Source of the DNA: Haliea sp.
Lineage (GTDB): Bacteria; Pseudomonadota; Gammaproteobacteria; Pseudomonadales; Halieaceae
DNA length: 64,000 nt
Assembly (NCBI GenBank): GCA_024642245.1
Contig: JAHEBM010000015.1
Coordinates: 1 to 64,000, forward strand
Direction of reading: 5' to 3'
Position 1 is the first letter of the stretch. The number at the start of each line of letters is the position of its first letter. This document shows, piece by piece, positions 63,857 to 64,000 of this stretch. The notes under the pieces were generated by a model. That model saw only the letters and a program-made list of their open reading frames with translations. It was not told the DNA's origin and searched no databases. The position numbers and the translations under genes were made by a program.

Positions 63857-64000
63857 CTAGGCGCGCCTGGCGCGTATAGCTTTCTCGAATCTGAATATGT
63901 TTTCATAGCTGCCCGGAAACAATCGCGTCACAAGGCTTATGACCCTGGCGTCGGTACCCACCAGGATGCGACGCCTGTTTTTCTGTACGCCGCGGACAAT
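63857..64000 (-). CDS. Short-chain dehydrogenase, C-terminal end (partial)
   Basis: The last 47 residues of a minus-strand gene that runs off the window. RGVQKNRRRILVGTDARVISLVTRLFPGSYE is the typical C-terminal segment of NAD(P)-dependent SDR oxidoreductases, ending RARRA. Its close likeness to the remnant at 62390-62587, at both DNA and protein level, shows a duplication with the NIDO-like gene between the copies. The rest of the gene, including the active site, lies outside the window. Confidence 0.78.
   Translation of the reverse strand: MVRGVQKNRRRILVGTDARVISLVTRLFPGSYENIFRFEKAIRARRA

Noticed and set aside
63682-63906. 74-residue minus-strand ORF before the partial SDR
   Set aside because: It overlaps a hairpin and the SDR 3' end, has no ribosome-binding site and no family features.

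Overview
The window is GC-rich, densely coded DNA that looks chromosomal and gammaproteobacterial. An lptF-lptG pair, an AvtA-type aminotransferase, Wza/Wzx/Wzy-type polysaccharide genes, sigma-54 promoters, a TonB receptor and a WS/DGAT wax-ester enzyme fit a marine, Halieaceae-like bacterium. That assignment is inference; no rRNA or tRNA gene is present. Many genes overlap by 1-4 bases, so operon structure is easy to read.

Region 1 (1-10.8 kb): a partial gene, two oppositely oriented copies of a repeat element with terminal inverted repeats, three sulfotransferases, a 2OG-Fe(II) oxygenase, an ELM1/GtrOC1-type putative glycosyltransferase, lptF-lptG, an MsbA-like ABC exporter and a second ELM1-type gene.

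Region 2 (10.8-22.4 kb): a predicted sphingolipid locus. It has an acyl carrier protein, serine palmitoyltransferase, a MurA-type enzyme, a metallophosphoesterase, a nucleotidyltransferase, a bCerS-like GNAT protein, a fatty acyl-AMP ligase, a CerR-like NAD-dependent reductase, an FA2H-like fatty acid hydroxylase and two LpxL-type acyltransferases. Together these match the Caulobacter-type ceramide pathway. The neighbouring lptFG and ABC genes suggest transport of the lipid to the outer membrane.

Region 3 (22.4-25.6 kb): a fourth sulfotransferase, a second 2OG-Fe oxygenase and avtA.

Region 4 (25.6-43.9 kb): a Wzx/Wzy-type exopolysaccharide cluster with an initiating sugar transferase, glycosyltransferases, flippase, sulfotransferase, a multi-SLBB export protein, a Wzz-like protein, a WecG-STAS fusion and a polymerase. 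It is followed by an NtrC-family sigma-54 regulator, an H-NOX nitric-oxide sensor and an H-NOX-associated hybrid kinase with an HPt domain. Good sigma-54 promoters precede the sugar transferase, the first glycosyltransferase, the SLBB exporter and a small downstream gene, and each lies near a TTGCAA-type motif. I read this as a nitric-oxide-responsive exopolysaccharide regulon.

Region 5 (44-64 kb): AsmA, two envelope proteins, a DUF1538 pair with PII and CBS regulators, a secreted DUF3604 protein, cytochrome b561, a TonB receptor, wax-ester synthase, lipase-like hydrolase, crotonase, an RND efflux pair, a decayed SDR fragment, a C-terminally sorted NIDO-like surface protein, and the end of an intact SDR homologous to the decayed one.
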